DNA of 64,000 nucleotides. Origin: JACDHG01 sp963811585 (lineage in GTDB: Bacteria > Actinomycetota > Actinomycetes > Propionibacteriales > Nocardioidaceae). This document shows, one piece after another, positions 51,113 through 58,698 of the stretch (the stretch's first letter is position 1; the number at the start of each line of letters is the position of its first letter). The translations under genes were made by a program, and so were the position numbers. The notes beneath the pieces were generated by a model, which ran no database searches, was not told the DNA's origin, and was given only the letters and a program-made list of their open reading frames with translations. Location: assembly GCA_963811585.1 (NCBI GenBank), contig CAWERR010000009.1, positions 372,001 through 436,000 of the forward strand. Reading direction: 5' to 3'.

Positions 51113-52010
51113 GTGAACAAGCCCACGCGCTCGCGCGGTGGCTCGGAGGTCGCGGGCGCGCGCGACCTCAGCCGCCCGCCGCTGCCCGAGCCACTGCCTG
51201 GCCCGGTCGTCGACAACCACTGCCACCTCGACATCGTGGACGGCGACAGACTGGCTCGAGCCGGCCACTGCGCTGGAGATGTCGGCCAGCGTGGGCGTCC
51301 CGAGGATCGTCCAGATCGGCTGCGACCTGCCGGGGGCGGCCTGGGCGGTGGAGACAGCGACGACGTACGACGCCATCGTGGCCGGGGTCGCACTCCACCC
51401 GAACGAAGCACCGCGGCTCGACGCTGCCGGCCGCCTCGACGAAGGCCTCGCGGAGATCGAGCGGCTCGCCTCGTCCTCGCCTCGCGTGCGGGCGGTCGGT
51501 GAGACGGGCCTCGACTACTACCGCACCGGGCCCGAGGGGGTCGCGGCGCAGCGCCGGTCGTTCGCGGTCCACATCGAGCTGGCCCGTCGGCTGGGCAAGG
51601 CGCTCGTCGTCCATGACCGGGATGCCCATGACGACGTCCTGGCGATGCTCGACGAGCACGGCATGCCGGAGCGCACGGTGCTGCACTGCTTCTCCGGTGA
51701 CGCCGAGTTCGCCCGGGCGTGCCTGGACCGTGGTGCCTTCCTGTCGTTTGCGGGCACCGTGACGTTCAAGAACGCCCAGAACGTGCGGGACGCCCTGGCG
51801 GTCGCCCCACTCGACCGGATCCTCGTGGAGACCGATGCGCCCTTCCTGACGCCGATGCCCTACCGCGGCCGGCCGAACGCCTCCTACCTCATCCCGATGA
51901 CGGTGCGCGCGATGGCGGAGATCCGTGGCGTGGGTCTCGAAGAGCTGTGTGCGGCGATCGACGCCAACACCAACACAGCATTCGGCGGCTCTTGGGGCGC
52001 TCAGGCGTGA
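51113..52010 (+). CDS. tatD: TatD family metal-dependent hydrolase, one frameshift
   Basis: A TatD-type DNase of about 298 residues. The N-terminal metal motif PVVDNHCHLDIVDG is in the frame starting at GTG 51113. One inserted base near 51250 shifts the rest, which reads DWLEPATALEMSASVGVPRI onward in the next frame. Other ligands are VRAVGETGLDYYRTG, VVHDRDAHDDVL, VLHCFSGDAEF and LVETDAPFLTPMPYRGRPN. The family has 3'-5' exonuclease activity on DNA/RNA in repair. It follows metG by nine bases and belongs to the metG-tatD-rpf-ksgA-ispE block. Confidence 0.88.
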
Positions 52011-52212
52011 CCCGAGCGGCATACATCCGGGCGCGCCGACACATAGGCGGATATAGCCCATAGTCACGCAGAGTGAGCCCCGAGAGCGACACGCCGTGAT
52101 GCCTGTCACGCAGCCCGCCTGAGGCCGCCAGTCGCTTTGCATACCGCTCCAGCATCTGGCATGGTCGTGAACTTGTTGGCCGGCAGCAGGCACCCCTGCA
52201 AATCCCCCATAT

Positions 52213-52246
52213 GGCGCAAACAGTCCTCGTTGAGGAGGCTGGCGCC
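52213..52246 (+). promoter_or_regulatory. Strong leader hairpin upstream of rpf
   Basis: GGCGC(52213)...CAGTCCTC-GTT-GAGGAGGCTG-GCGCC forms a two-part stem of five outer and about seven inner pairs in the 276-base gap before the rpf start. The rest of the gap holds several short inverted repeats but does not match a c-di-AMP or other riboswitch I recognise. It may be an attenuator or part of an unassigned RNA leader. Confidence 0.5.
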
Positions 52247-52286
52247 CACCACCCTGTGAGCCGGGACGCACAATTTCTGGAGCATC

Positions 52287-53414
52287 GTGTCTAAGAGGAT
52301 CATCCTCGCGCTGTCGGCTGCCATCGTTGCCGTGACCCTGGTTATCGGGACCGTGGCTTTCGCATCAGCCCGCAAGTCCGTGACCGTCTCGATCGACGGC
52401 AAGGAGAAGACCTTCACTACTACCGGCGACACTGTCGCCGACGTGCTTGAGTCGCAGGACATCACTGTCGGCAAGCACGACGCCGTCGCCCCTGACCCGG
52501 ACAGCGAGATCGAGGAAGGCAGCCGGATTGCTGTCTCCTACGGCCGCGAGCTGACCGTCAACGTGGACGGCGAGAAGCAGAACTACTGGACGACCGCGAC
52601 CAACGTCGACGAGGCACTGGCGCAGATCGGCCAGCGGATCGTCGCAGGCGCTGAGTTGTCGACCAGCCGTTCGTCGTACATCGGCCGCGACGGCCTCACC
52701 CTCGTCGTGACGACTCCGAAGGACATCACCCTTCTCGTCGGCAACCGCGAGCCCGCCAAGGTGTCGACCCATGGGCTGACCGTCAACGAGGCGCTGCTCG
52801 ACCTGGGCGTCAGGCTCAGAGAGCACGACATGATCAAGCCTCGTCTCGGCGCCGTGATCGACGATGGCACTCGTGTCGTCGTCACCCGCGTGCTGAAGAA
52901 GAAGGCAACCGTCGTGGAGACCGTCCCCTACGCGACCGAGGTCCGTGAGGACGACAGCATGTATGTCGACGAGTTCCGCGTCGCCCGCGAGGGTCAGGCG
53001 GGCACGGAGCGCGTGACGTACAAGATCGTCCGTGAGAACGGCAAGCTCGAGAGCAAGCGAGTCGTGGGCCGCGAGTCCATCGTCGTACCCATCGCCGAGA
53101 TCGAGGTGCAGGGCACCCGGGAGCGTCCGGAGCCTGAGCCTGCCCCGGCTCCTGACTACGAGCCCGGCTCCACCGTGTGGGATTCGCTCGCGCAATGTGA
53201 GTCCGGCGGCAACTGGGCGATCAACACCGGCAACGGCTACTACGGCGGCCTGCAGTTCAGCGCCGGCACATGGAGTGGCTACGGCGGTGGCGCCTACGCA
53301 CCGACGGCCAACCTCGCCAGCCGCGAGCAGCAGATTGCGATCGCCGAGAGGGTCCAAGCCGCTCAAGGCTGGGGCGCTTGGCCCGCCTGTGCTGCCGAGC
53401 TGGGACTGCTCTGA
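52287..53414 (+). CDS. rpfB: Resuscitation-promoting factor, RpfB-type
   Basis: A 375-residue exported cell-wall enzyme. An N-terminal signal-anchor (about residues 3-27, IILALSAAIVAVTLVIGTVA) is followed by DUF348-type repeats (KSVTVSIDGKEKTFTTTGDT, RELTVNVDGEKQNYWTTATN, GLTLVVTTPKDITLLVGN). A G5 domain comes next (about 205-280, VVETVPYATEVREDDSM ... GQAGTERVTYKIVRENGK), then a Pro-rich linker. The C-terminal lysozyme-like Rpf domain is WDSLAQCESGGNWAINTGNG, with catalytic Glu in CESGG, then YYGGLQFSAGTWSGYGG. It cleaves peptidoglycan and stimulates growth of dormant cells. It precedes ksgA as in mycobacteria. The start is GTG 52287. Confidence 0.94.
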   Translation: MSKRIILALSAAIVAVTLVIGTVAFASARKSVTVSIDGKEKTFTTTGDTVADVLESQDITVGKHDAVAPDPDSEIEEGSRIAVSYGRELTVNVDGEKQNYWTTATNVDEALAQIGQRIVAGAELSTSRSSYIGRDGLTLVVTTPKDITLLVGNREPAKVSTHGLTVNEALLDLGVRLREHDMIKPRLGAVIDDGTRVVVTRVLKKKATVVETVPYATEVREDDSMYVDEFRVAREGQAGTERVTYKIVRENGKLESKRVVGRESIVVPIAEIEVQGTRERPEPEPAPAPDYEPGSTVWDSLAQCESGGNWAINTGNGYYGGLQFSAGTWSGYGGGAYAPTANLASREQQIAIAERVQAAQGWGAWPACAAELGLL

Positions 53415-53474
53415 TCGCACCAGCCGCATCGCTGACGGGCGCATCGTCCGCCTCGGTGTGATATCACCGGGCAC

Positions 53475-54353
53475 GTGAGCCCAGCATCATCCGCATCCGC
53501 CGGTCCGAGACTTCTCGGGCCGGCGGATGTGCGTCTGCTCGCACGGCGGTATGACGTTCGCCCCACCAAGCACCGTGGCCAGAACTTCGTCATCGACGCC
53601 AATACGGTCCGGCGGGTCGTGCGAGCAGCCGAGCTGGAGGATGACGACGTCGTCCTCGAGGTCGGCCCCGGTCTCGGCTCGCTGACTCTTGCCCTCCTCG
53701 AGCGTGGCCACCGCGTGACCGCCGTCGAGATCGACCCAGTGCTCGCGTCGGCGTTGCCCGACACGGTGGCGGAGTTCGCACCAGAGCAGGCTGGCCAGCT
53801 CCAGGTGATCGAGGCGGACGCGCTGCGACTCGGCGAGCTCCCGTCTCCCGCCCCCACCGCGATGGTCGCCAACCTGCCTTACAACGTGGCGGTTCCGGTG
53901 CTCCTTCGGCTGCTGCCCGAGCTCCCGACGATCGAGCGAATCCTCGTCATGGTGCAGCTGGAGGTCGCCGATCGACTGGCTGCTAGCCCTGGCTCGAAGG
54001 TTTACGGGGCGCCGAGCGTCAAGGCGGCCTGGTACGCCGAGGTGCGGCGCGCAGGCTTGGTAGGCCGTACCGTCTTCTGGCCCGCCCCGAACGTCGACTC
54101 CGGTCTGGTGGCGATGCGACGGCATACCCCTCCGGCGACGACTGCGACCCGAGACCAGGTGTTCGCCGTCGTTGATGCTGCGTTCGGGCAGCGGCGCAAG
54201 ATGATGCGCTCGGCCCTGGCGGCGATCGCCGGGTCCGCCGCGGCTGCCGAGGAGGCCCTGGTCGCTGCGGGTGTCGACCCGACTATTCGGGGGGAGCAGC
54301 TGGGGGTCGCGGAGTTCGCCCGAGTAGCCGAGAGCCTGGCCGCTCGACAGTAG
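53475..54353 (+). CDS. rsmA: 16S rRNA dimethyladenosine transferase (KsgA/RsmA)
   Basis: A 292-residue enzyme that dimethylates A1518 and A1519 of 16S rRNA with SAM. The motifs are RPTKHRGQNFVIDANTVRRV (N-terminal GQNF), VLEVGPGLGSLTLALLERG (motif I), VTAVEIDPVLASALPDTV, VIEADALRL, MVANLPYNVAVPVLLRLL (catalytic NLPYN), KVYGAPSVKAAWYAEVRR and FWPAPNVDSGLVAMRR. The C-terminal small domain is helical and complete. It sits between rpfB and ispE, a conserved actinobacterial order. The start is GTG 53475. Confidence 0.95.
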   Translation: MSPASSASAGPRLLGPADVRLLARRYDVRPTKHRGQNFVIDANTVRRVVRAAELEDDDVVLEVGPGLGSLTLALLERGHRVTAVEIDPVLASALPDTVAEFAPEQAGQLQVIEADALRLGELPSPAPTAMVANLPYNVAVPVLLRLLPELPTIERILVMVQLEVADRLAASPGSKVYGAPSVKAAWYAEVRRAGLVGRTVFWPAPNVDSGLVAMRRHTPPATTATRDQVFAVVDAAFGQRRKMMRSALAAIAGSAAAAEEALVAAGVDPTIRGEQLGVAEFARVAESLAARQ

Positions 54354-54393
54354 TTGCCCAACTCCCACGGATTTCCACCACTAGCCTGTTCGC

Positions 54394-55296
54394 GTGACGA
54401 CCGTGACCGTGCGCGCCCCCGCGAAAATCAACTTGGGGTTGAGCGTCGGCCCACCCAACGCCGACGGCTACCACCACGTCGCGACTGTTTACCAAGCCGT
54501 CTCCCTGTACGACGAGATCAAGGCACGCGCAGCAGGGGCTGGCGAGTTCAGTCTCAAGGTGACGGGCGAGGGAGCCGGGGTGCTGCCACTCGACGAGACC
54601 AACCTGGCGATCAAGGCTGCCCAGTTGCTCGCGTCGACGTACGACATCGCCGACGGCGTGGCCTTGAGCATCCACAAGACGATCGCCGTCGCCGGAGGGC
54701 TTGCGGGGGGTAGCACGGATGCGGCCGGGGCTCTCGTCGCGTGTGACGCGTTGTGGGGGACCGGCGCCACCCGCTCTGAGCTGGCCGCCCTGGCCGGTGT
54801 GCTGGGGAGCGATGTGCCGTTCTGCCTCACGGGCGGTCTCGCGGTCGGCGCCGGTCGTGGGGAGACGATCTCGCCGGTGCTGGCGCGCGGCACCTACGAG
54901 TGGGTGCTCGCGTATGCCGACGAGGGCTTGTCGACCGCTCAGGCCTATGCGGAGCTCGACAAGGTCCGGGGCGACGACGCCGGCGATCCGAGCGTGCCCG
55001 AGGACCTGATGACGGCGTTGCGAACCGGCGACCCGTATGCCGTCGGGCAGGCGCTGCACAACGATCTCCAAGTGGCCGCCCTGCGCCTGCGGCCAGCCCT
55101 GCAGCAGACGCTTGACCTTGGCGACGAGTTCGGCGCCCTCGGCTCGCTCGTCTCTGGGTCCGGCCCGACCTGCATCTTCCTCGCGTCTGACCAGGACCAC
55201 GCCGTCGACCTGGCCGTGGCCCTGGCGAGCTCAGGCCTGTGCCGTTCCGTGCAGCGTGCCAGTGGCCCGGTCGGGGGAGCCCGCATCGTCACCTGA
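54394..55296 (+). CDS. ispE: 4-diphosphocytidyl-2-C-methyl-D-erythritol kinase IspE
   Basis: A 300-residue GHMP kinase of the non-mevalonate isoprenoid pathway; it phosphorylates 4-diphosphocytidyl-2-C-methyl-D-erythritol. Visible motifs are VTVRAPAKINLGLSVGPPNA with ADGYHHVATVYQAVSLYDEI, the ATP loop IAVAGGLAGGSTDAAGALVA, GSDVPFCLTGGLAVGAGRGE with the catalytic Asp, and LGSLVSGSGPTCIFLA. The start is GTG 54394, 40 bases after ksgA. The C-terminus is followed by 95 non-coding bases before the ABC-F gene. Confidence 0.95.
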   Translation: MTTVTVRAPAKINLGLSVGPPNADGYHHVATVYQAVSLYDEIKARAAGAGEFSLKVTGEGAGVLPLDETNLAIKAAQLLASTYDIADGVALSIHKTIAVAGGLAGGSTDAAGALVACDALWGTGATRSELAALAGVLGSDVPFCLTGGLAVGAGRGETISPVLARGTYEWVLAYADEGLSTAQAYAELDKVRGDDAGDPSVPEDLMTALRTGDPYAVGQALHNDLQVAALRLRPALQQTLDLGDEFGALGSLVSGSGPTCIFLASDQDHAVDLAVALASSGLCRSVQRASGPVGGARIVT

Positions 55297-55391
55297 CCCT
55301 CCCTTGCAGAATGATCCGACTCTGACGTTGTCCTGGCGACGTGAGAGCCGGATCTTTCCGCGGGCCTGCACGTGAGATCGTGAACCCCACC

Positions 55392-57203
55392 ATGGCCGCG
55401 CCCGCTCCGAACCTCGTCAACGTGGAGAAGGTGTCGAAGGCGTACGGCGTTCGGCCGCTGCTGCGCGACGTCAGCCTCGGGGTCCAGGAGGGCGACCGGA
55501 TCGGCGTCGTCGGACGCAACGGCGACGGCAAGACGACCCTGCTGCGGATCCTCGCGGGCACCGAACCGGTCGACGCCGGCCGCGTCACGCTCAACCGCGG
55601 GCTGGCCGTCTCGATCCTCGCCCAGCACGATGAGCACGATGCTGAGCACACTGTCGGTCAGGTCGTGCTCGGAGAGCGAGCAGACCACGAGTGGGCAGCC
55701 GACCCTCGCGCTCGGGACGTGGCGACCAGCCTGGTCGGTGATCTCGACCTCGACCGGCCGGTCGCTGACCTGTCCGGTGGTGAGCGCCGGCGTACGTCGC
55801 TTGCTGCGCTGCTGTTGGGCGATCCCGACATACTCCTGCTCGACGAGCCCACCAACCATCTCGACATCGAGGCGGTCGACTGGCTTGCCCGCCATCTGGC
55901 CTCACGGGCGTTGACCCTCGTCGTGGTGACACACGACCGGTGGTTCCTCGACGCGGTGTGCGAGACGACGTGGGAGGTCCATGACGCCCAAGTCGACAGT
56001 TACGCCGGCGGGTATGCCGCCTACGTGTTGGCGAAGGCCGAGCGGATGAGGCAGGCGACCGCCAGCGAGACCCGCCGGCAGAACCTTGTGCGCAAGGAGC
56101 TGGCCTGGCTGAGGCGGGGTCCGCCGGCGCGCACAGCGAAGCCGAAGTTCCGCATCGAGGCCGCAAGTGCCCTCATCGACGACGAGCCCGCCCCGCGCGA
56201 CCAGGTGCAGCTGCAGGCGTTTGCGGCCGCCCGGCTGGGCAAGGACGTCTTCGACCTCGAGGACGCCACGATCACCCGCGGCGGGAACCACCTCGTCGAT
56301 CACCTCACGTGGCGTATCGGCCCTGGAGATCGGATCGCCCTGATCGGCGTCAATGGCGCCGGCAAGACGTCCGTGTTGTCTGTCCTCAGCGGTGCCATGG
56401 CGCCCGATGCTGGTCGCCTGCGGCTCGGCCGGACGGTGCGCCTCGCACAGCTGACCCAGGAGCTCGATGACCTTGACGGATCGCAGCGGGTGCTGGACTC
56501 GGTCGAGGAGATCCGCCGGGTGGTGTCGGTGGGCGGACGGGACGTGTCTGTGTCGTCGATGCTCGAGCGGTTTGGGTTCACTGGTGACCGGTTGACGGCG
56601 CGGATCGGGGACCTGTCGGGAGGTGAGCGGCGGCGGCTGCAACTCTTGCGCGTGCTCATCGACGAACCCAACGTGCTGTTGCTCGACGAGCCGACGAACG
56701 ACCTCGACATCGAGACCCTCAACGTGGTTGAAGACTTCCTCGACTCTTGGCCGGGGACGCTCATCGTCGTCTCTCACGACCGCTACTTCCTCGAACGGGT
56801 CTGCGACCACGTCTGGGCCCTGCTCGGCGACGGTCGGCTTGCGATGCTGCCCGGCGGTGTCGACGACTACCTGGCCCGGCGGGCGGCACGGGCGGTGGCG
56901 GCCGATCGTCGTACGACGGCGGCGTCAGCCACGGCCGCCGTCTCCGCGCGGCCGGACGGCTCGGCCGATGCTGGGCCGAGCGGCGCGACTGTGCGACGAG
57001 CTGCCAACAAGGAGCTGGCCAAGCTCGATCGGCAGCTGGCCAAGCTCGGCAACCGGATCGAGGGCGTGCACGCCGAGATGGCCGAGCACAGCAGCGACTA
57101 CGAGCGGCTAGGCGCCCTCGACGTACGACTGCGCGAGCTCGAAGCCGAACGGGACGCCCTCGAGCACGCCTGGCTCGAAGCCGCCGACAACACCCCTCGC
57201 TGA
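55392..57203 (+). CDS. ABC-F family ATPase (Uup-like)
   Basis: A 603-residue soluble protein with two ABC domains and no membrane helices. The start MAAPAPNLVNVEKVSKAYGV is preferred over a 17-residue upstream extension. Walker A motifs are GRNGDGKTTLL and GVNGAGKTSVL, the signatures LSGGERRRTSLAALLLG and LSGGERRRLQLLRVLI, and Walker B EPTNHLD and EPTNDLD. An arm-linker (RRQNLVRKELAWLRRGPPA) separates the domains, and a C-terminal helical hairpin (about 520-600, KLDRQLAKLGNRIEGVHAEM) follows. ABC-F proteins act on the ribosome, protecting it from antibiotics or resolving stalls. Its TGA is the first three bases of a 22-bp tandem repeat array. Confidence 0.93.
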   Translation: MAAPAPNLVNVEKVSKAYGVRPLLRDVSLGVQEGDRIGVVGRNGDGKTTLLRILAGTEPVDAGRVTLNRGLAVSILAQHDEHDAEHTVGQVVLGERADHEWAADPRARDVATSLVGDLDLDRPVADLSGGERRRTSLAALLLGDPDILLLDEPTNHLDIEAVDWLARHLASRALTLVVVTHDRWFLDAVCETTWEVHDAQVDSYAGGYAAYVLAKAERMRQATASETRRQNLVRKELAWLRRGPPARTAKPKFRIEAASALIDDEPAPRDQVQLQAFAAARLGKDVFDLEDATITRGGNHLVDHLTWRIGPGDRIALIGVNGAGKTSVLSVLSGAMAPDAGRLRLGRTVRLAQLTQELDDLDGSQRVLDSVEEIRRVVSVGGRDVSVSSMLERFGFTGDRLTARIGDLSGGERRRLQLLRVLIDEPNVLLLDEPTNDLDIETLNVVEDFLDSWPGTLIVVSHDRYFLERVCDHVWALLGDGRLAMLPGGVDDYLARRAARAVAADRRTTAASATAAVSARPDGSADAGPSGATVRRAANKELAKLDRQLAKLGNRIEGVHAEMAEHSSDYERLGALDVRLRELEAERDALEHAWLEAADNTPR

Positions 57204-57310
57204 GCCGTCAGGTTTGGTGTGTTGAGCCGTCAGGTTTGGTGTGTTGAGCCGTCAGGTTTGGTGTGTTGACCCGTCAGGTTTGGTGTGTTGACCCGTCATG
57301 TTTGGCTTGC
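57201..57310. repeat. Five tandem copies of a 22-bp unit starting at the ABC-F stop codon
   Basis: Copies begin at 57201, 57223, 57245, 57267 and 57289, each TGA-G/C-CCGTCAGGTTTGG plus six bases, with small changes in the last two. The first TGA is the stop codon of the ABC-F gene. The array contains GTTGACCCGTCA, the reverse complement of the core TGACGGGTCAAC in the array at 57346. Confidence 0.9.
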
Positions 57311-57345
57311 TGAACCGAGGCTGGTAACAACCAGGCGACCACGAC

Positions 57346-57477
57346 TGACGGGTGAACGGACCGAAAGTGACGGGTCAACGGACCGAAAGTGACGGGTCAA
57401 CGGACCGAAAGTGACGGGTCAACGGACCGAAAGTGACGGGTCAACGGGCCGAAAGTGACGGGTCAACGGGCGTCGAA
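57346..57477. repeat. Six tandem copies of a 22-bp unit running into the tamR stop codon
   Basis: Copies start at 57346, 57368, 57390, 57412, 57434 and 57456: core TGACGGGTCAAC followed by GGACCGAAAG. The last copy overlaps the 3' end of tamR, whose stop (TCA on this strand, 57463) lies inside the core. Reverse-complement sharing with the 57201 array makes the whole junction a large inverted structure. Confidence 0.9.
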
Positions 57478-57966
57478 GGGGGCGACCACCGTACGCAGCA
57501 GCCCGGCCAGCGTCTCCCGGTCGTGGCTCGACAGCTCACCGAGCAGCAGTCGCTCGTGCTGAAGCAGGCCCGACAGGGCGGCGTCCACGCGAGCACGCCC
57601 TTGCGGTGTCAGTCGCACCAGCACCCCGCGACGGTCGGCTTCGTCGGGGAGTCGCTCGACGAGCCCCTTCTTCGCCAGCCGGTCGACCCGATTGGTCATC
57701 GTGCCGCTCGTCACCATCGTCTCGCGCAACAGGCGGCCGGGCGAGAGCGTGTAGGGCTTGCCAGCGCGACGCAGCGCGGACAAGACGTCGAACTCCCACG
57801 TCTCGAGCCCATGCTCGGCGAAGGCTTGCCGCCGGGCGAGGTCAAGGTGGCGAGCAAGCCGCGTCACACGGCTCAGCACCTGCATCGGGGCGACGTCGAG
57901 GTCGGGCCGTTCGCGTTTCCAGGCATCGACAAGCCGGTCGACCTCGTCGGCGGCGATCTGGTCCAT
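57463..57966 (-). CDS. tamR: MarR family regulator, TamR-like
   Basis: A 167-residue MarR protein. The start MDQIAADEVDRLVDAWKRER at 57966 is used. Characteristic segments are LARHLDLARRQAFAEHGLET, WEFDVLSALRRAGKPYTLSP, the recognition helix TSGTMTNRVDRLAKKGLVER and the wing LPDEADRRGVLVRLT. It matches the actinobacterial TamR type, which represses trans-aconitate methyltransferase and is relieved by citrate, aconitate or related acids. Here tam lies 730 bases away in the opposite direction with two palindromes before it, and a third precedes tamR itself, so autoregulation is likely. The repeat array overlaps its 3' end. Confidence 0.85.
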   Translation of the reverse strand: MDQIAADEVDRLVDAWKRERPDLDVAPMQVLSRVTRLARHLDLARRQAFAEHGLETWEFDVLSALRRAGKPYTLSPGRLLRETMVTSGTMTNRVDRLAKKGLVERLPDEADRRGVLVRLTPQGRARVDAALSGLLQHERLLLGELSSHDRETLAGLLRTVVAPFDAR

Positions 57967-57990
57967 GACGGCAAGGCTACTCGTCAAGAC

Positions 57991-58004
57991 TCTTGACATG
58001 GAGA
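57991..58004. promoter_or_regulatory. TamR-type operator upstream of tamR
   Basis: TCTTGACATGGAGA, an imperfect palindrome, lies 24 bases before the tamR start. It differs in one base from the two copies before tam (58631, 58665), indicating autoregulation. Confidence 0.7.
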
Positions 58005-58090
58005 TACTCGGGCTACCGGGCTGAGCTGAATGCCGCCGGGCCGCGGCCAGAACGTCTGTGCGCAGCAATCGGTCGTGGCAGCATGGATGC

Positions 58091-58636
58091 GTGATCGGAC
58101 CCGTGATCGTGGTCACCGGGCTGCCGGGCTCCGGGAAGTCCACGCTCAGCCGGCAACTCTCGACATCATTCGGCCTGCCGTTGCTGTCGCTCGACGTCAT
58201 CAAGGAAGCCATCGTCGACCGCCTCGACATCGCCGACCGGTTCGCGGTCCGTGGAGCCGCTCGCGAGATACTCACCCGCCTGGTCCCGCACTGCCCCCAG
58301 GGCTGCATCATCGACATCTGGGTCAACCCCGTGTACGACGACGGGGAGGTCCGGGACGCGTTGAAGGCGCTCGGCCAAGTGCGTTTCCTCGAAGTCGTGT
58401 GCACCACCTCGGCCGAGCTCGCCATCGAGCGGTATGCCGTCCGGGCTCGTCACCCCGCACACCTGCCGGCCGACCAGGGCACGATCGACCGCATCCGCGA
58501 GGCCGCACCGCTGGTCGGCCCGCTCGGACTCGGGCCAAGCCTTCGCCTCGACACGTCCGGTGACGTCGACTACGACGCGGTGCTGGCCTGGCTACGCGAG
58601 CGGTCACCGGAGCTGGGCCAGCCCTCGTTGTCTTGA
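58091..58636 (+). CDS. AAA family ATPase / small P-loop kinase
   Basis: A protein of about 181 residues from GTG 58091. Walker A is VVTGLPGSGKSTLSRQLSTS, followed by LDVIKEAIVDRL (start of the nucleotide-binding lid) and a Walker-B-like CIIDIWVNP. The size and layout fit the AAA_33/zeta-toxin-like kinase group, which phosphorylates small molecules or RNA. There is no antitoxin partner. It lies between tamR and tam, oriented with tam, and ends five bases after the start of the first TamR palindrome before tam. Its substrate is unknown. Confidence 0.8.
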   Translation: MIGPVIVVTGLPGSGKSTLSRQLSTSFGLPLLSLDVIKEAIVDRLDIADRFAVRGAAREILTRLVPHCPQGCIIDIWVNPVYDDGEVRDALKALGQVRFLEVVCTTSAELAIERYAVRARHPAHLPADQGTIDRIREAAPLVGPLGLGPSLRLDTSGDVDYDAVLAWLRERSPELGQPSLS

Positions 58637-58678
58637 CATCGAGACAACTACGGTGCCAAGGTTATCTTGACATCGAGA
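58631..58678. promoter_or_regulatory. Two TamR-type operators before tam
   Basis: Two identical TCTTGACATCGAGA palindromes start at 58631 and 58665, 34 bases apart (about three helical turns). The second lies 20 bases before the tam GTG. Matching symmetry and the copy before tamR point to cooperative repression by TamR. Confidence 0.8.
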
Positions 58679-58698
58679 CACTTTAGGGAGGGCCAAAC

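Noticed and set aside
49504..51762. 752-residue single protein over metG and tatD
   Set aside because: It is an artefact of frameshifts; only parts match MetG, and the real genes are separate.
52011..52286. c-di-AMP (ydaO-type) or c-di-GMP riboswitch before rpf
   Set aside because: The expected conserved blocks are not present; only an isolated GGGACGCA string resembles part of the c-di-GMP aptamer.
57201..57477. Possible CRISPR array
   Set aside because: Repeats are directly tandem with a 22-bp period and no spacers, and no cas genes are nearby.
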